Translations under genes and position numbers: made by a program
The notes under the pieces: model-generated
What the model saw: the letters and a program-made list of their open reading frames with translations, nothing else
Told to the model about the DNA's origin: nothing
The model's database searches: none
In this document: one piece after another, positions 10,651-22,318 of the stretch
How the letters are laid out: each line of letters begins with the position of its first letter
How positions within the stretch are numbered: the first letter of the stretch is position 1
Origin: Amaranthus tricolor
Lineage: Eukaryota > Streptophyta > Magnoliopsida > Caryophyllales > Amaranthaceae
Direction of reading: 5' to 3'
NCBI RefSeq assembly: GCF_026212465.1
Contig: NC_080048.1
Coordinates: 30,502,757-30,566,756, forward strand
DNA: 64,000 nt

Positions 10651-13158
10651 TAGCCTCATATCCTTCGTCCCTCTTTCTTTACTTTTTCCCTTTTGCTGCA
10701 TATTGCCCCAAAGAGCCCAACTCTAATCCTAATTCTCATATACTCATTCATCCTAAATCAGTTTCAGTATATGCTTCACTTCAACACCCCCATACTTCCG
10801 TAAAGTCACGCATAATACAACATCCCGCTGTCATTTTTGGTTCTACTCGTCCCTATGCATACACTGCCACAACACTTTCGCTTGTTCATTGTAATTGGTT
10901 AGTGGCGCTTCACATCACGTTACCAATGACCTTAGTGCTCTCTCTATTCATCTTATTTATGATGGAACTGATGAACTTCATATTGGTGATGGTACATCTC
11001 TTCCTATTTCTCATATTGGTTCTATGGTATTACACACCTCAAACTTTTCTTTTGTCCTTAATAATGTCCTTTATGTTACCCGCATATCTCGTAATATTCT
11101 CTCTTTATCTAAATTATGTCAAGACAATAATATATCAATTACTTTCTTTTCTTAATCTTTTTATGTAAAGGACCTCTCTACGAACAATCTTTTACTCCAA
11201 GGCCAAACTAACCATGGTGTATATGATTGCTCGTTCCCCCCTCATGTGCATATCACTCAAAAGATATCTCCTTCAACTTGGCATCATAAATTAGGACACC
11301 CTTCTAATAAAACTCAAAAAATTTTATCTACCTTCATCTCTTATTCGAACAAATTTCCTTGTAATTCACAACCTTGTAATTCATGCCAAGTCAAAAAAAG
11401 TCACAAATTGCCCTTTCATGACTCTACCGTTGTTTCTCATACTCCTTTAGATCTTATATTTTCTAATGTTTGGACCTCACCCATTCCCTCCAATGATAAT
11501 CTCAAATATTAAATTATTTTTGTTGACCATTTTACTAAATACATATGGTTGTATCCAATTAAACATAACTCTGATTCATTAGAAGTTTTTATTCGTTTCT
11601 AACCATTGGTGGAAAAATACTTTAATAAACCCATCAAACAATTATTTAGTGATAATGGTGGAGAATACACCAAACTTCAACCTTATTTGTCCTCTTGTGG
11701 TATTACTCACCTCACCTCTCCCTCACACACACCTGAACATAATGGGTATGCCGAACGACATCATCGCCACATTGTTGAAACTAGGCTTTCTTTTCTTTCT
11801 CATGCCCAAATGCCACTCAAATATTGGTCACTTGCCTTCTTCACGGCTATATATCTCATCAATCATATGCCTACCCCTACACTATATAATAAGTCTCTTT
11901 ATCAACTTCTCTTTAATGTTATTCCTAATTATACCAAAATACGTAGCTTCGGATGTTTATGTTATCCTTAGCTACGTCCATATGCCACACATAAATTGTC
12001 TCCTAAGTCTAGACCTTGTCTCTTTGCAAGCTATTCATCTTCTCAAAGTGCATACTATTGTTTAGACCCTCTAATAAACAAGATTTATACATCACGAAAT
12101 GTGCGCTTTTTTGAGGATGAATTCCCTTACTCTTCTCTTACAAATATTTCTAATCCCATTTCCACTAACCATGACATACATACATGGTTTTCACTTTCTA
12201 TCTCTACACTCAATGTTTCTTATCCTCCAATAAATGGCACTTCTCTATCTTCCAATACATCTCAAATGCCCAACATATCACCTAATAACTCTACAACCAT
12301 TACCCCACAACCTTGCCTTTCCACTCAATTACAAATTAGTGGTTAAATACCAAGACCAATTTCTAACTCAAATGCTACTGACTCCAATTATAATGCCATT
12401 GAATTAAATGCTACCACTTCTTCGCATACTTCCCTTTCTACATCATTTCCCTTACCAACTCGTCAAACAAAGCCAAATAGTAGGTACTTTAACTCTGATT
12501 TCGTACTTCATACAGCAATCCAAACTCCTATTTCTAAGCCAACAAATATCCTTTCCGCTCTCAAACATCCCCTATGGTGTCAAGCTATGTCTAGTGAGTT
12601 TGATGCCCTCACAAATAACAACACTTGGACTTTTGTCCCCTCAACCATTGCTCCTAATGTTGTTGGTTGTAAATGGATATTTAGTGTGAAATATAAATCT
12701 GATGGTTCCATTGACCGACTAAAGGCTCGATTCGTGGCTAAAAGTTTTAACCAACGCCTTGGTGTTGATTATATGGAAACTTTTAGCCCAGTGGTAAAAC
12801 CAGCTACCCTTCGCCTAATTCTCTCTAGTTGTTTCTCATGGGTGGTCCCTACGTCAACTCAACATTAATAATGCCTTTCTTCAAGGCACCCTTTCTGAAG
12901 AAGTTTACATGTCTCAACCACCTGATTTTGTTAACCCTTTTTTTTCCGCATCATGTATGCAAATTGAATAAAGCTATTTATGGCCTAAAATAGGCAAGTA
13001 GAGCTTAGTTTGATGAGTTATGTCACTATCTTCTCTCTCAAGAATTTACGCCCACTATTTCTGATCCATCACTATGTCATTTTCTATCACCTAACTCCCT
13101 TGTTTTCCTTATTGTTTACGTTGATGATATTATTATTACTAGTCCTAGTGATGGCCAC

Positions 13159-13310
13159 GGTCCGGGTTGGGCCAGTTCCGTTCCAGTTCGATCCGGTTCC
13201 GGTTCCATTTAGAACCTGATTCAAACATTCCGGTTCCGGTTCCAAATGGTTCCTTGGCGGTTCATGAGACGGTTCCGGCGGTTCCAACTCGCGGGTCGGG
13301 CCATCGGTTC
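13159..13310. repeat. hAT left subterminal GGTTCC repeats
   Basis: Many overlapping copies of GGTTCCGGTTCC and CGGTTCC variants, mirrored at 16508-16770. They are far more GC-rich than anything near them. Such arrays are typical hAT transposase-binding regions. Confidence 0.85.
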
Positions 13311-13625
13311 CATTTTTATTTTTCCTTTAAATATAATATAAAAATACTATAATAATGCGGACGTACTTTTGATGATTACTTGATTATTAGCGAAATTCAT
13401 TGCTTGTCATCGTTATTAAAATATTTACTAAAAAGAATGAAAAAAATAAATTAATAAGAAATGATAAAGATGACTAATAAAGAGGGAGAAAATGGACTTG
13501 AACCTAGTACCCGAAGGATATACTAACCTGCCTACGTATCTCGAAGAAATCAAAGCCCACGTAGTTCTTTGTCATACCTTTTATTTGTAGTTGTTGAATG
13601 TTGATTGATCGTTGTCCGATTGATC

Positions 13626-16259
13626 CTATTCGTCTTCGTCATCATCATCTGGTTGGTTAGATGCTTCCGCTGACTCTCCTCCTGACGATGATGCAGATGT
13701 ATCCATCATCGTCCATAGATCATCATCATCGCCTTGATCATCATCGTTCTTTAGTCCTTGTGTTCGAAGCTCTGCTTGATTCCAAGCTTTCTTGCAAACA
13801 CATATTTGAATACTATGCGGAGCAAGACGAGATCTCTTTTTGTCTAATACTCTTCTACCTGCACTAAAAGCAGACTCCGACGCAATCGTAGAAGCAGGAA
13901 TTACAAGGATATCCTTTGCAATTCTCGATAATATGGGAAATTTTATAGATTTTTCTTTCCACCATTCTAAAATATTATAGCTACCTTGGTCAATTTCAAA
14001 GTGATGTTTAAGATAATTATCTAATTCTAAATATAAAGTGGAGGTTGAAGAAGAAGATGATCCTACAAAACTATCATCTTGGCTTATTATGTTAGCTATT
14101 ACGGAATTATAATAAGAGGGACGTGCCGAGACGCTTGCACGCCCAGACGTATCGCGACTTAGGTTATATACACTAGCAAAGTAATCATAAAGTTCTGCTA
14201 AAAGTTTTTTACAAGTTCCAACATAATTATGTACATCACTAGGCAGGCGATCTAATGATTGGTAGTAAAATCCAATTACTTTAGTAAAGACTTCTATCTT
14301 AAAATATGGGTCTAAAATTGTGCAACTCTATAAATAAAAGGAAAATCAGTAAAATATGTCTTCCACTTGTCCATCATATCTGCAAGAATCGGCTTTAAAT
14401 ATGTGTTAGTATCATCATGCGAAGGTTTAAGAAGATGATAAAAAATAGTAATACATTCACTTATTACTAATTTGACTAAGTGGACGTTTGGTTCGTAAAC
14501 ATATGAAAAAATCTTAGTTGCGTGGTCATACGCTTTTAATATTTTTTGTACACCTACAGCTACTTCCCATGTGTCATCACTTATATAGCTATCTGTACAC
14601 TCACTATAAAGTTGTGTTATAACTGGACGATAAGCAACCTCTTTTTTTAATAAATCGTGGGTTGAGTCCCAACGTGTAGGAGTATCTAATGACCAATACA
14701 CTTTTTTAGTTGATAATGGTCACATAATTGCTTATAGCTTCTCTTTACCTGTCCAACTCTAAGCCACTTCACTATATCTCTAATGGGATCTAATAAATCA
14801 CTTAATTGTTTTATACTTGCTTGGTAAGATAAGCTTACTATATGAGCACAACAACGTACGTGTAATAATTTACCCCAATGATAAAACTAAATGCAGGTTC
14901 GTTACACAAAAGTTCGATGCATTTAATGTTGGCTGTTGCATTATCGGTAGAACAACAAAATATCTTATATAATAAGTTCCATTCTTTACATATCTCTATT
15001 AATCTGTATTTTATATTTTCACCCGTATGTCTTTCGAGCATTACCTCAAAAGCAATTATTCTTTTTTGAATAATCCAATTTTGATCTATCCAATGTGCTG
15101 TTACACACATATAAGCTTCTAAGTGTGGGGGAGCAGACCAAATATCAGTTGTTATGCTAGCCCTACCATTAAAAGATTTAAACATTTCTACTAATTTATA
15201 GCGCATTGATTCATATAATTTAATTGTGCGTCGTTTAAGAGTGTTCCTAGGGATTGCTCTATATTGTGGTTGCAAAGTTTTTCTAGTGCAATGCTTGTAT
15301 GCCCTACTTTCACCATGGTTAAATGGTAATTCATCACAAATTACATATTTAGAAAATTCATAAATCACATCATTACGATTATATTTAAAAGGCATACCTC
15401 CGCTGGGAATGTTCCACTGTCGGCTTCCACTTGTGGTCCCACTGCCGCTTGCTGCATGAGTTTCTTTTGTGATTTCATGCTTCTTTGCCAAATGTTTGTT
15501 AAAAGATCCCGTACCACCACCTAACACGTATTCACAAAACACAATAAATGAATTTTTAATACATTCTTGATTTATAAAATATGAATATCATGTATGTATA
15601 AAAAACTTAAAAAGTATTTACCTCTGGTGAAATTGTATGAAACTAAGGGATTACTCCTTGACTTTCACAAATTTGACAAGTGCATAAGAAAACATCTGGA
15701 TTGTTGGTTGGTTCTTTTATAAAATACGACCACACATGTGAAACAGCTTTACCACTAGGAGGTGGCATTGCCGGAAAAGGTTGTCTTACTGGTTCATCTT
15801 CATCTAAATTTAAATATAAAGACATACTCAAATACCACAATACATAAATAAATAACAATTTAAAATTTAATCAATTTGAAGAATAAAATTATAAAACTAA
15901 CCGATAGTTTGGAAATTGACTCGTTTACCACGAGCTTGTCTTTGTTGTTGTTGTTGTAGTTGTTCTTCATGTGATCTTGTTGATGACTGTCGAGATCTAT
16001 GTATCCCAATAGGGGTTGTTGGTTCCTCTTCTTGTTCTTCTTCTTCATCAATTTGTATTTCTCTTTCCACATCTTCTGCATAATCGTGTAATTCTTGGTC
16101 GTACCCTTCTGGATAATTTGGTTCATAATTATAATAACTAATCGAAGGTGTTGTTGATTTCGACGGAGTTGAAGCGGCCTTTCTTTTGGAGCTAGAACCT
16201 CCCAATGATTTTGCCACTTTAGTAACTTTTTTAGAGGGTTTTTTCAAAAAATAAGACAT
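13626..16259 (-). pseudogene. hAT (zf-BED, RICESLEEPER-like) transposase pseudogene
   Basis: Exon 1 (16259-15897) encodes a Lys/Ser-rich start (MSYFLKKPSKKVTKVAK), an acidic stretch and a Gln run. A BED finger is split over the next two exons (VSHVWSYFIKE and CTCQIC at 15750-15660; HLAKKH near 15490). Then come hAT core motifs: SITTDIWSAP and MCVTAHWID, STDNATAN (14930), WSLDTPTRWDSTHDLL (14700-14650). The C-terminal dimerisation region follows in an open frame from about 14310 to a TAG at 13626, with LEWWKEKSIKFPILSRIAKD, IPASTIASESAFSAG and RRVLDKKRSRL. Damage includes a TAG in the BED region near 15650, frameshifts near 14880 and 14705, and a frame change near 14315. Confidence 0.9.
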
Positions 16260-16507
16260 GATAATATTGAAATAATAATAGAATTAAGAAATAAATAATT
16301 AATTAATAGACTAATTATGTAATTAACTAAATTAAGAAATAATTAAAAATCTAATTATGTAATTAAGAGAATAATTGCGTAATTAAGTAATTAAGTATAG
16401 AGAGTAAGTAGAGAGAGTAGGAGAAGAGATATGTTGTGAATGAAAATGATTGAAAGTGATGTGTATTTATAGTAAAAATCACAACGGCTAGTTAACGGCT
16501 CTTTTTC

Positions 16508-16770
16508 GAACGGTTCCAAAGAACCGCTGGGCCGGTTCACCCGGACCGGTTCCGGTTCCATGGAGCCGTTGGGCCGGTTCACCCAGACCAGTTCCGGTTC
16601 CGGTTCCAGCCCGCAGTTCTTAGGTCCGGTTCAAGCAGTACTTTTCCGACGGTTTCACGGTTCCAGCAACTTTTTTTCCAGCGGTTTCACGGTTCCGCGA
16701 TTCGGGCCGGTTCGGAACCTGTCGCAAATGGTTCCGGTTCCGGGACGGTTTCAAGCGGTTCGGTTCCGGG
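16508..16770. repeat. hAT right subterminal GGTTCC repeats
   Basis: About 260 bases dominated by CCGGTTCCGGTTCC and GGTTTCACGGTTCC units, ending abruptly at CGGTTCCGGG where Copia coding sequence resumes. The two motifs GGGCCGGTTCACCC and GGTTTCACGGTTCC are each duplicated locally. Confidence 0.85.
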
Positions 16771-17689
16771 TAAATAACTTCATTAATTCTCTTGCCTCTC
16801 ATTTCTCACTCAAAGACATTGGCCAACTATCTTACTTTCTTGGTGTAGAAGTTATTCCACATACTCAAGGCTTATTTTTGTGCCAAAGCAAGTATATTCA
16901 TGATATATTAAAGTGTGCCAAAATGCTTGAGTCCAAGCTTGCTTCAACACCAATGTCGTCAAACACCCCATTACTTCTAAACCATGGTACACCCTTCCCC
17001 AACCCCACCTCCTACAGGGCTATTGTAGGAGCCCTTCAATACTTATCTCTCAATCGACCAGATTTTGCCTTCACAGTAAACAAACTCTCTCAATTTATGC
17101 ATGCTCCTACAGACCTATATTAGCAAGCTTTAAAACGCTTGCTTCGTTATCTACATGGCTCTTTACGGAAAGGTATTCTTTTACGCAAACAATCACCCCT
17201 TCAACTTCATGCATTTGTTGATGTTGATTGGGCCGGTGATAAGGATAACTTTCGCAGCACAACTGGCTACATTGTTTACTTAGGCTCTAATCCCATTGCT
17301 TGGAGTTCAAAACGACAGAAAACATTAGCTCACTCCTCTACTGAAGACGAATTCAGAGGTGTTGCTTCGACTACTACCGAACTTGATTGGTTGATATCTC
17401 TTATGTCCGAGTTAGGTTATGCTTCCACTATCACTCCTACTATCTTCTGTGATAACTTAAGTGCTACTCACTACTTCGCTAATCCAGTCTTCCACTCAAG
17501 AATGAAGCACTTAGCAATTGATTTTCACTATATTCGTGAGAAAGTTCAAAAAGGCACTCTTTGTGTTACTCACATTTCAGGAGACGATCAACTTGTCGAT
17601 GCTCTCACCAAACCCCTTCTACGACCTCGTTTTCACCATCTTCTTTCCAAAATTGGACTAATACATAGACCGTCCATCTTGCGGGGGAA

Positions 17690-17931
17690 TATTAAGTAAA
17701 TATATCAAACATATCCTGTGTATTATTCTCACTATCATATCTTTCTAAAAGTTAAGATTTTATTCTGATTGTTATTTTATATTATAAGCTAAGTGTAGCA
17801 AGTCAAATATTGTAAATTATATATTAGCTATATATTAGCTTTATTTTAGCCTTAAATCATGGCTATTGTACACTATATATTGTACTACCCAAAGCAATGA
17901 CAAATTGTCAATTCAATCTTAAACCTTCATA
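17690..17931 (+). repeat. Copia 3' LTR
   Basis: 242 bp, TATTAAG...CTTCATA, preceded by the purine tract GCGGGGGAA at 17681-17689 and followed by the target copy GATTA. It includes an extra 11-bp ATATATTAGCT unit relative to the 5' LTR. Confidence 0.93.
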
Positions 17932-17936
17932 GATTA

Positions 17937-19075
17937 TGGATTAATGACACACAATTAAAGGTTCGATGGTAACCAAGAGGAGTTACTAATCTTTAAAGGT
18001 TCATTTATCCAATAATAAATCATCAAAAAAAAAATAAAACAAGTAAATAATAATAAAATAAATTAATTAAAATTAAAATCACAAAACTTCCATCTTATTA
18101 AATCCTATTATGTATATGTATTTTCCATTATCGATACATTCTGTACCACAATTCAATGCACCAAATTGTTTGTCAATTTTTAAAATTATTTATTTCCTTT
18201 TTCTAGAAAATTTTATGTTTTCTCAATAAATGTTTTTTTCCCTAGATAGAAATATATTTATTTCCTTTTTATTTACAAAAATATTTTTTCTATGTCTAAT
18301 TAAGCAACAACAATAATTTCTAAGCTTGAAATTAAAAGACTTGTGTTAATTATTTAAATTAATTGATCAGTTTTAATGGTTCATAGCATAAAATTTTCAT
18401 CTCCTTTTATTATGATTTTCTTCCATCAATTTATTATTATTTTTATTTCAAAAAACTAATTTTTTAGGTTACAAGCAGCTAATAAATTGATACTACCCCT
18501 CCGTTTTTTTTGTTTTCCTTATTTATTTTTTGTGCAGTTTTTAAAGCAAATTTTGAACCTGAATATCTCTAAGTATGTATAATAAAAAATTTTTAAAAAT
18601 ATACATGAAGACGAATCTAACGAAATCTTACATGGAAATATTTTATCTTCTTTACTTCATACTATTCCCTCTGTTTTTATATATTCTTTTCAAATAGAAT
18701 TTACGAATTTTAGTGTCAAACACTGATTATAATTTCTCATCAATCTATATGAAAAAACATATTCATGTGGAATCTTGATAGATTTGTCTCAATATATATT
18801 TTTAAATATTAATTTTTAAAAAATTTTTAAAACTTACAAATAAAATTAATTGACTTTTAAGTTTGCATTTCAATCTACACAAAAAATCAATGGGAAGAAC
18901 TAATAAAAACAAAATAAGACTATATCCATTCTTTTTGTACTTCTCGTTTACATTTTTTGCATATTTTTCAAATTAAATTTTGAGTCTTAATATTTTTAAA
19001 TGTGCATCATAAAAATTATAAAAAATATATAGTAAAAATGTATACATTAAGACAAATAGAACGAGATTTCATGTA

Positions 19076-19148
<73 letters not shown>

Positions 19149-19570
19149 TTAAAAATTTTAATCTAATTTCTCTATCTAAAATAAGTTATTCCAAACTGAA
19201 AAAATATTAAAAAACAAAGAAAATATATCTTAAAGTCTTTTATATTTGTCTAGTGAAATATTCTAATTCTAAGCGAAAAAACATTAAAAAAACTAAGAGT
19301 ATATATAATAAAAAATTGATTTTTGATGGACTTCCCTAATCTATGCACCATTTCAAATTTTAACTCCTCTACTGCTTTAAAATTCTCTCTACTTTTAAAG
19401 ATAGACCCATAATCCAACGGTTAACAATTAATCATCCTCCTTTCATCCGCTTTCCCCAACCGTTAATTTCTTCAATCTCAACACTTTCTTAAGTGTATGT
19501 CCTTTCCACTAGCCTAGAAAACGACCCATTTTTAATTTTGATTGAAATAAATAATAATAAATACCCCAAA
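17937..19570. other. AT-rich intergenic region upstream of the cold-shock gene
   Basis: No coding content was seen. Several short motifs such as CCCTCCGTTTTTTTTGTTTTCC (18498) and TTCCCTCTGTTTTTATAT (18665) resemble ends of Stowaway-type MITEs, but I could not pair them into complete elements. A (TA)n tract lies at 19079-19145. Confidence 0.6.
19079..19145. repeat. (TA)n microsatellite
   Basis: About 33 uninterrupted TA dinucleotides. Confidence 0.97.
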
Positions 19571-19574
19571 AGCT

Positions 19575-19710
19575 ACGTGGCAAACAGAAAAGAAGAGTCT
19601 CACCATTTTCCCAATATAAAATATACCCATCTCGTCCACGTTTCTCACTCAAAAAGTATCTCTAGCAGGAGAAAAAGTTTGTTTTAGAGAGGGAAAACAT
19701 AAAAAAAGCA
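19575..19710 (+). promoter_or_regulatory. Core promoter and 5' leader of the cold-shock gene
   Basis: A TATA box TATAAAAT lies at 19615-19622, about 95 bp before the ATG. ACGTGGC, the ABRE/G-box core bound by bZIP factors, is at 19575-19581, and a second ACGT core (CCACGT) lies just after the TATA box near 19636. The leader is purine-rich (GAGAGGGAAAACATAAAAAA). Motif roles come from plant promoter knowledge; activity here is inferred. Confidence 0.6.
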
Positions 19711-20307
19711 ATGGGGGAGAGATTGAAAGGGTCAGTAAAATGGTTTAATGATACTAAAGGGTTCGGATTCATTTCTCCTTCTGATGGCAGTGATGATTTG
19801 TTTGTTCATCAGTCATCTATCCGAACTGAAGGTTTCCGTAGCCTTGGCGATGGCGAAGAAGTGGAATATGAAGTGGCTACTGGTGATGATGGTCGTAAAA
19901 AGGCCGTTGATGTGACAGGTCCAAATGAAGGTCCTATTCAAGGATCAACTCGGCGTTCTGGCGGTGGTGGAGATGGTGGAGGCTATGGAGGCGGCGGAGA
20001 TGGTTATAATGGTGGAGGAAGAAGATCTGGAGGTGGTGGATATGGAGGTGGTGGAGGAGGATGGAGCAGCGGTAGTAATAGTGGAGGATGGAACGGCGGT
20101 GGCGGTGGTAGTGGATATGGTGGTGGAGGTGGAGGCGGCAATTGTTACAGTTGTGGTGAGGGTGGCCATATGGCAAGAGAATGTCCAAAAGGTGGTGGTG
20201 GAGGCGGTGGAAGTAGGTACGGCGGAGGAATCGGCGGCGGTGGTGGTGGGTGCTACCAATGTGGCGGTGAAGGTCACTTTGCTAGGGATTGTACTAATGG
20301 TCGTTGA
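19711..20307 (+). CDS. GRP2: Cold-shock-domain glycine-rich protein with two zinc knuckles
   Basis: A complete 198-residue single-exon gene. An N-terminal cold-shock domain (about residues 5-70) has RNP1 KGFGFI (16-21) and RNP2 LFVHQS (30-35). Gly-rich linkers follow, with two CCHC zinc knuckles: [14 protein letters not shown] (145-158) and [14 protein letters not shown] (181-194). This is the layout of plant CSP2/GRP2 and CSP4/GRP2B, which are about 200 residues, act as RNA chaperones in nucleus and cytoplasm and melt RNA secondary structure in the cold. The start is the first ATG after a TATA box and leader. All diagnostic residues are intact, no stops or frameshifts occur, and it is the only clear host gene here. 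Which of the CSP2/CSP4 pair it matches cannot be told from sequence alone. Confidence 0.97.
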   Translation: MGERLKGSVKWFNDTKGFGFISPSDGSDDLFVHQSSIRTEGFRSLGDGEEVEYEVATGDDGRKKAVDVTGPNEGPIQGSTRRSGGGGDGGGYGGGGDGYNGGGRRSGGGGYGGGGGGWSSGSNSGGWNGGGGGSGYGGGGGGGNCYSCGEGGHMARECPKGGGGGGGSRYGGGIGGGGGGCYQCGGEGHFARDCTNGR

Positions 20308-20560
20308 TTAATCAAAAATCATTATATGATCTATTTTGGAGAATATTTTGGGTGTTGAAGTTCTCTCTTAATTGTCATGTTAGTAATATTTTCGGCTATG
20401 GTGATTATTAATGTTGTTTGTCGTTGATTTTAGGGTTTATGATGAAGATTAATGAAATGGAAGGGTAGTGTAGTTAATGTAAGTTTTTTGTATTGTAAGA
20501 CTGTATATTAGAGATCGTGGAAGATATTTTTTCTTTCATGATCTTTAATTAAAATGTCAA
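20308..20560 (+). terminator. Probable 3' UTR and polyadenylation region of the cold-shock gene
   Basis: After the TGA there are about 250 bases of U-rich transcribed-looking sequence. Candidate polyadenylation elements are AATGAA (20451) and AATTAAAATG (20547), with a TGTA-rich stretch (TTTTTTGTATTGTAAGACTGTA) between them. Plant poly(A) signals are weakly conserved, so the end point is approximate. Confidence 0.4.
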
Positions 20561-20640
20561 TACGAATATGCATGAATACACTTCCAATATTTGCTATCTT
20601 AAATATTACTTTCTGATATATTTGTTCTAAAATTAAATTT

Positions 20641-20758
20641 CATTATTTTTTGTTTACTAATCTAGCTATCTTAAATATTCCTAATATTAAATTTCATTAT
20701 TTTTTGTTTACTAATCTAGCTATCTTAAATATTCCTAATATTAAATTTCATTATTTTT
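20641..20758. repeat. Perfect 54-bp tandem duplication
   Basis: A 54-base unit containing TTTGTTTACTAATCTAGC and TATCTTAAATATTCCTAAT occurs twice back to back with no visible differences. A partial third copy, GCTATCTTAAATATT, sits at 20593. This is a very recent slippage or unequal-exchange event just after the cold-shock gene. Confidence 0.93.
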
Positions 20759-21276
20759 TCTTTAAAATGGAAAATGAATCAAAACATTCTTTTTGTTTGG
20801 TATTATTTGGAATGCTTATCCAGAACTCAAACTCAATTACAATTAATATTTTTAAAAACAATTTAATATTATTATCCCAAGTATTTTTGGAATATTATTC
20901 ATCGGTTAATAACAATATCAAGTCTTAAAAGGTATACAGAAACTGTGTAGCTCAATTAGTCTAGAGTGTCTCTAGAAAAGGCAAAGTTTTAATACAAAAT
21001 GTGTGAAATTCAAATCCTACAAACTACAAAATTTTTTACATCAAAAATTTTTTACATCAAGCCTTCTAATTATTTGTAATAATATAATATAATAATTATA
21101 TTTTAATTTCATTCTCATGTTGTCTATTTATTTTTTAAAACACTCCACTTTCTTTTCAATTTGATGTTAATTTAAAGGAATTCATTGTTATTAGTCATTA
21201 GCAATTATGGGTCTTAAAAGGAAAGTGGAATAAATTTTTATGGAATAAACAGAGAAATCATTTTCATTATTTAGTA

Positions 21277-21534
21277 ATCCTTCCTCCGTTGACTCATGTT
21301 CTTTCTATTTTAAATATTTTAGCTTAAGAAAGAAATGTTTGATTAATATTTTTCAGAAATATTTAAAAGATAAAAGATCAAATATATTTATATAAATTTT
21401 CGTTAGATTCGTTTTGATGTATACTTTTTTATTATGTATTTTATATAATTTTTAATTATGAGTATATAGAAATATTTAGGCTTTAAATTTCAAAAGTAAA
21501 TAAGGAGAAGAAAAAAAAAAGACGGAGGGAATAG
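21277..21534. mobile_element. Stowaway-like MITE (degraded)
   Basis: Ends are TTCCTCCGTTGACTC on the left and, reversed, TTCCCTCCGTCTTTT on the right, about 250 bp apart. CTCCCTCCGT is the end consensus of Stowaway (Tc1/mariner-type) MITEs, which duplicate TA. The exact TA borders are not certain. No coding capacity. Confidence 0.55.
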
Positions 21535-21842
21535 TAATAGTGACTAATAACTAAAGGGGTGGTAAATGTCCATTGTTATTTGTAAAAATGATTACTCATC
21601 TGTCCTCTTTGATTTCCATTAAAGAGAAAGTGATTAAAATTTTAAGAAAGTGGTAATAAGTGATGAGAGATAATGAATTGTGTATATAAAATTAAAAAAG
21701 AGTTAAAATGTATAGTTGAGATTAAAAAAAAGTGATGGGTCATCATCCAAAAATAGAAATGACACAAATTAAATATAACGAACCAAAATGAAAAATGTTG
21801 CAAATTCAATGAGATAGAGGGAGTATTTCGTAACTCTAAACT

Positions 21843-22318
21843 TCGTGATGTAGAATACTTCCTTCTACTATTTACTATTATTGTTTTATTTGGTTTTTAA
21901 AAGTGTGTCAATATACATAAATTCAATATTAAAATATCTCAAATTGTGTTTAATTAAAAATTAAAAATTATTAATTTTAATAAAATTAATATCAAAATGA
22001 ATCAAATAAATTCTCATTTAGTGTGTTTCACCTTATTAATTAAGAATGAAAAACAATTAATGAGTGAAAAACACTAAACTTTGTGATGTAGAATACTTCC
22101 TTCTACTATTTACTATTATTATTTTATTTGGTTTTTAAAAGTGTGTCAATATACATAAATTCAATAGTAAAATATCTCAAATTGTGTTTAATTAAAAATT
22201 AAAAATTATTAATTTTTATAAAATTAACATCAAAATGAATTAAATAAATTCTCATTTCAGTGTGTTTCACCTTATTAATTAAGAATGAAAAACAATTAAT
22301 GAGTGAAAAACAATTAAA
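21843..22318. repeat. 238-bp tandem duplication
   Basis: Two adjacent copies offset by 238 bases, starting GTGATGTAGAATACTTCC at 21845 and 22083. They run through CAAATTGTGTTTAATT and CACCTTATTAATTAAG to GAGTGAAAAACA. Only a few substitutions separate them. AT-rich and non-coding. Confidence 0.93.

Larger units (their letters stand above)
13146..16770 (-). mobile_element. hAT transposon nested in Copia reverse transcriptase
   Basis: It interrupts the Copia frame between YVDDIIITSP and NNFINSLA. The left end TAGTGATGGCCACGGTCCGG looks like a hAT terminal repeat, and both ends hold dense GGTTCCGGTTCC subterminal repeats. A BED-finger hAT transposase pseudogene lies between them on the minus strand. 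At the right border the repeats run straight into Copia DNA: I do not find the expected terminal repeat or an 8-bp target copy of ACTAGTCC. The right terminus was probably lost in a deletion. Confidence 0.85.
10870..17699 (+). pseudogene. Copia pol pseudogene (PR-IN-RT-RH), interrupted by hAT
   Basis: Domains in order: a protease remnant SGASHHVTND near 10900, where the catalytic Asp expected before SGAS is not seen; the integrase zinc region WHHKLGHPS with CNSCQVKK (11278-11400); the integrase core with FSDNGGEY and TPEHNGYAERHHR (11650-11770); reverse transcriptase from about 12560 with GCKWIF, KARFVAKSFNQ and YVDDIIITS (ending 13145); after the hAT insertion, INSLASHFSLKDIGQLSYFL and RNase H (VDWAGDKDNFRSTTGY, 17218; CDNLSATHY, 17448), ending at 17699. 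Frameshifts near 12850 and stops near 11510, 11970, 12345, 12970 and 17121 break it. Only about 230 bp separates the primer site from the protease, so gag is essentially deleted. Confidence 0.92.
7629..17931 (+). mobile_element. Copia LTR retrotransposon, gag-deleted, with two nested transposons
   Basis: The borders are set by two LTRs and a 5-bp target duplication GATTA at 7624-7628 and 17932-17936. The 5' LTR is followed at once by TGGTATCAG, the methionine-tRNA primer-binding site of Copia elements. A purine tract GCGGGGGAA lies just before the 3' LTR. Once MULE B (7648-10419) and the hAT element (13146-16770) are set aside, about 3.9 kb remains: protease remnant, integrase, reverse transcriptase and RNase H in Copia order. 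Almost no gag is present. The element is dead (several stops and frameshifts). Confidence 0.93.

Noticed and set aside
19925..20311. Alternative frames on both strands across the Gly-rich region of the cold-shock gene
   Set aside because: Shadows of GGN-rich codons; no domains, and the real frame has an intact cold-shock domain and zinc knuckles.
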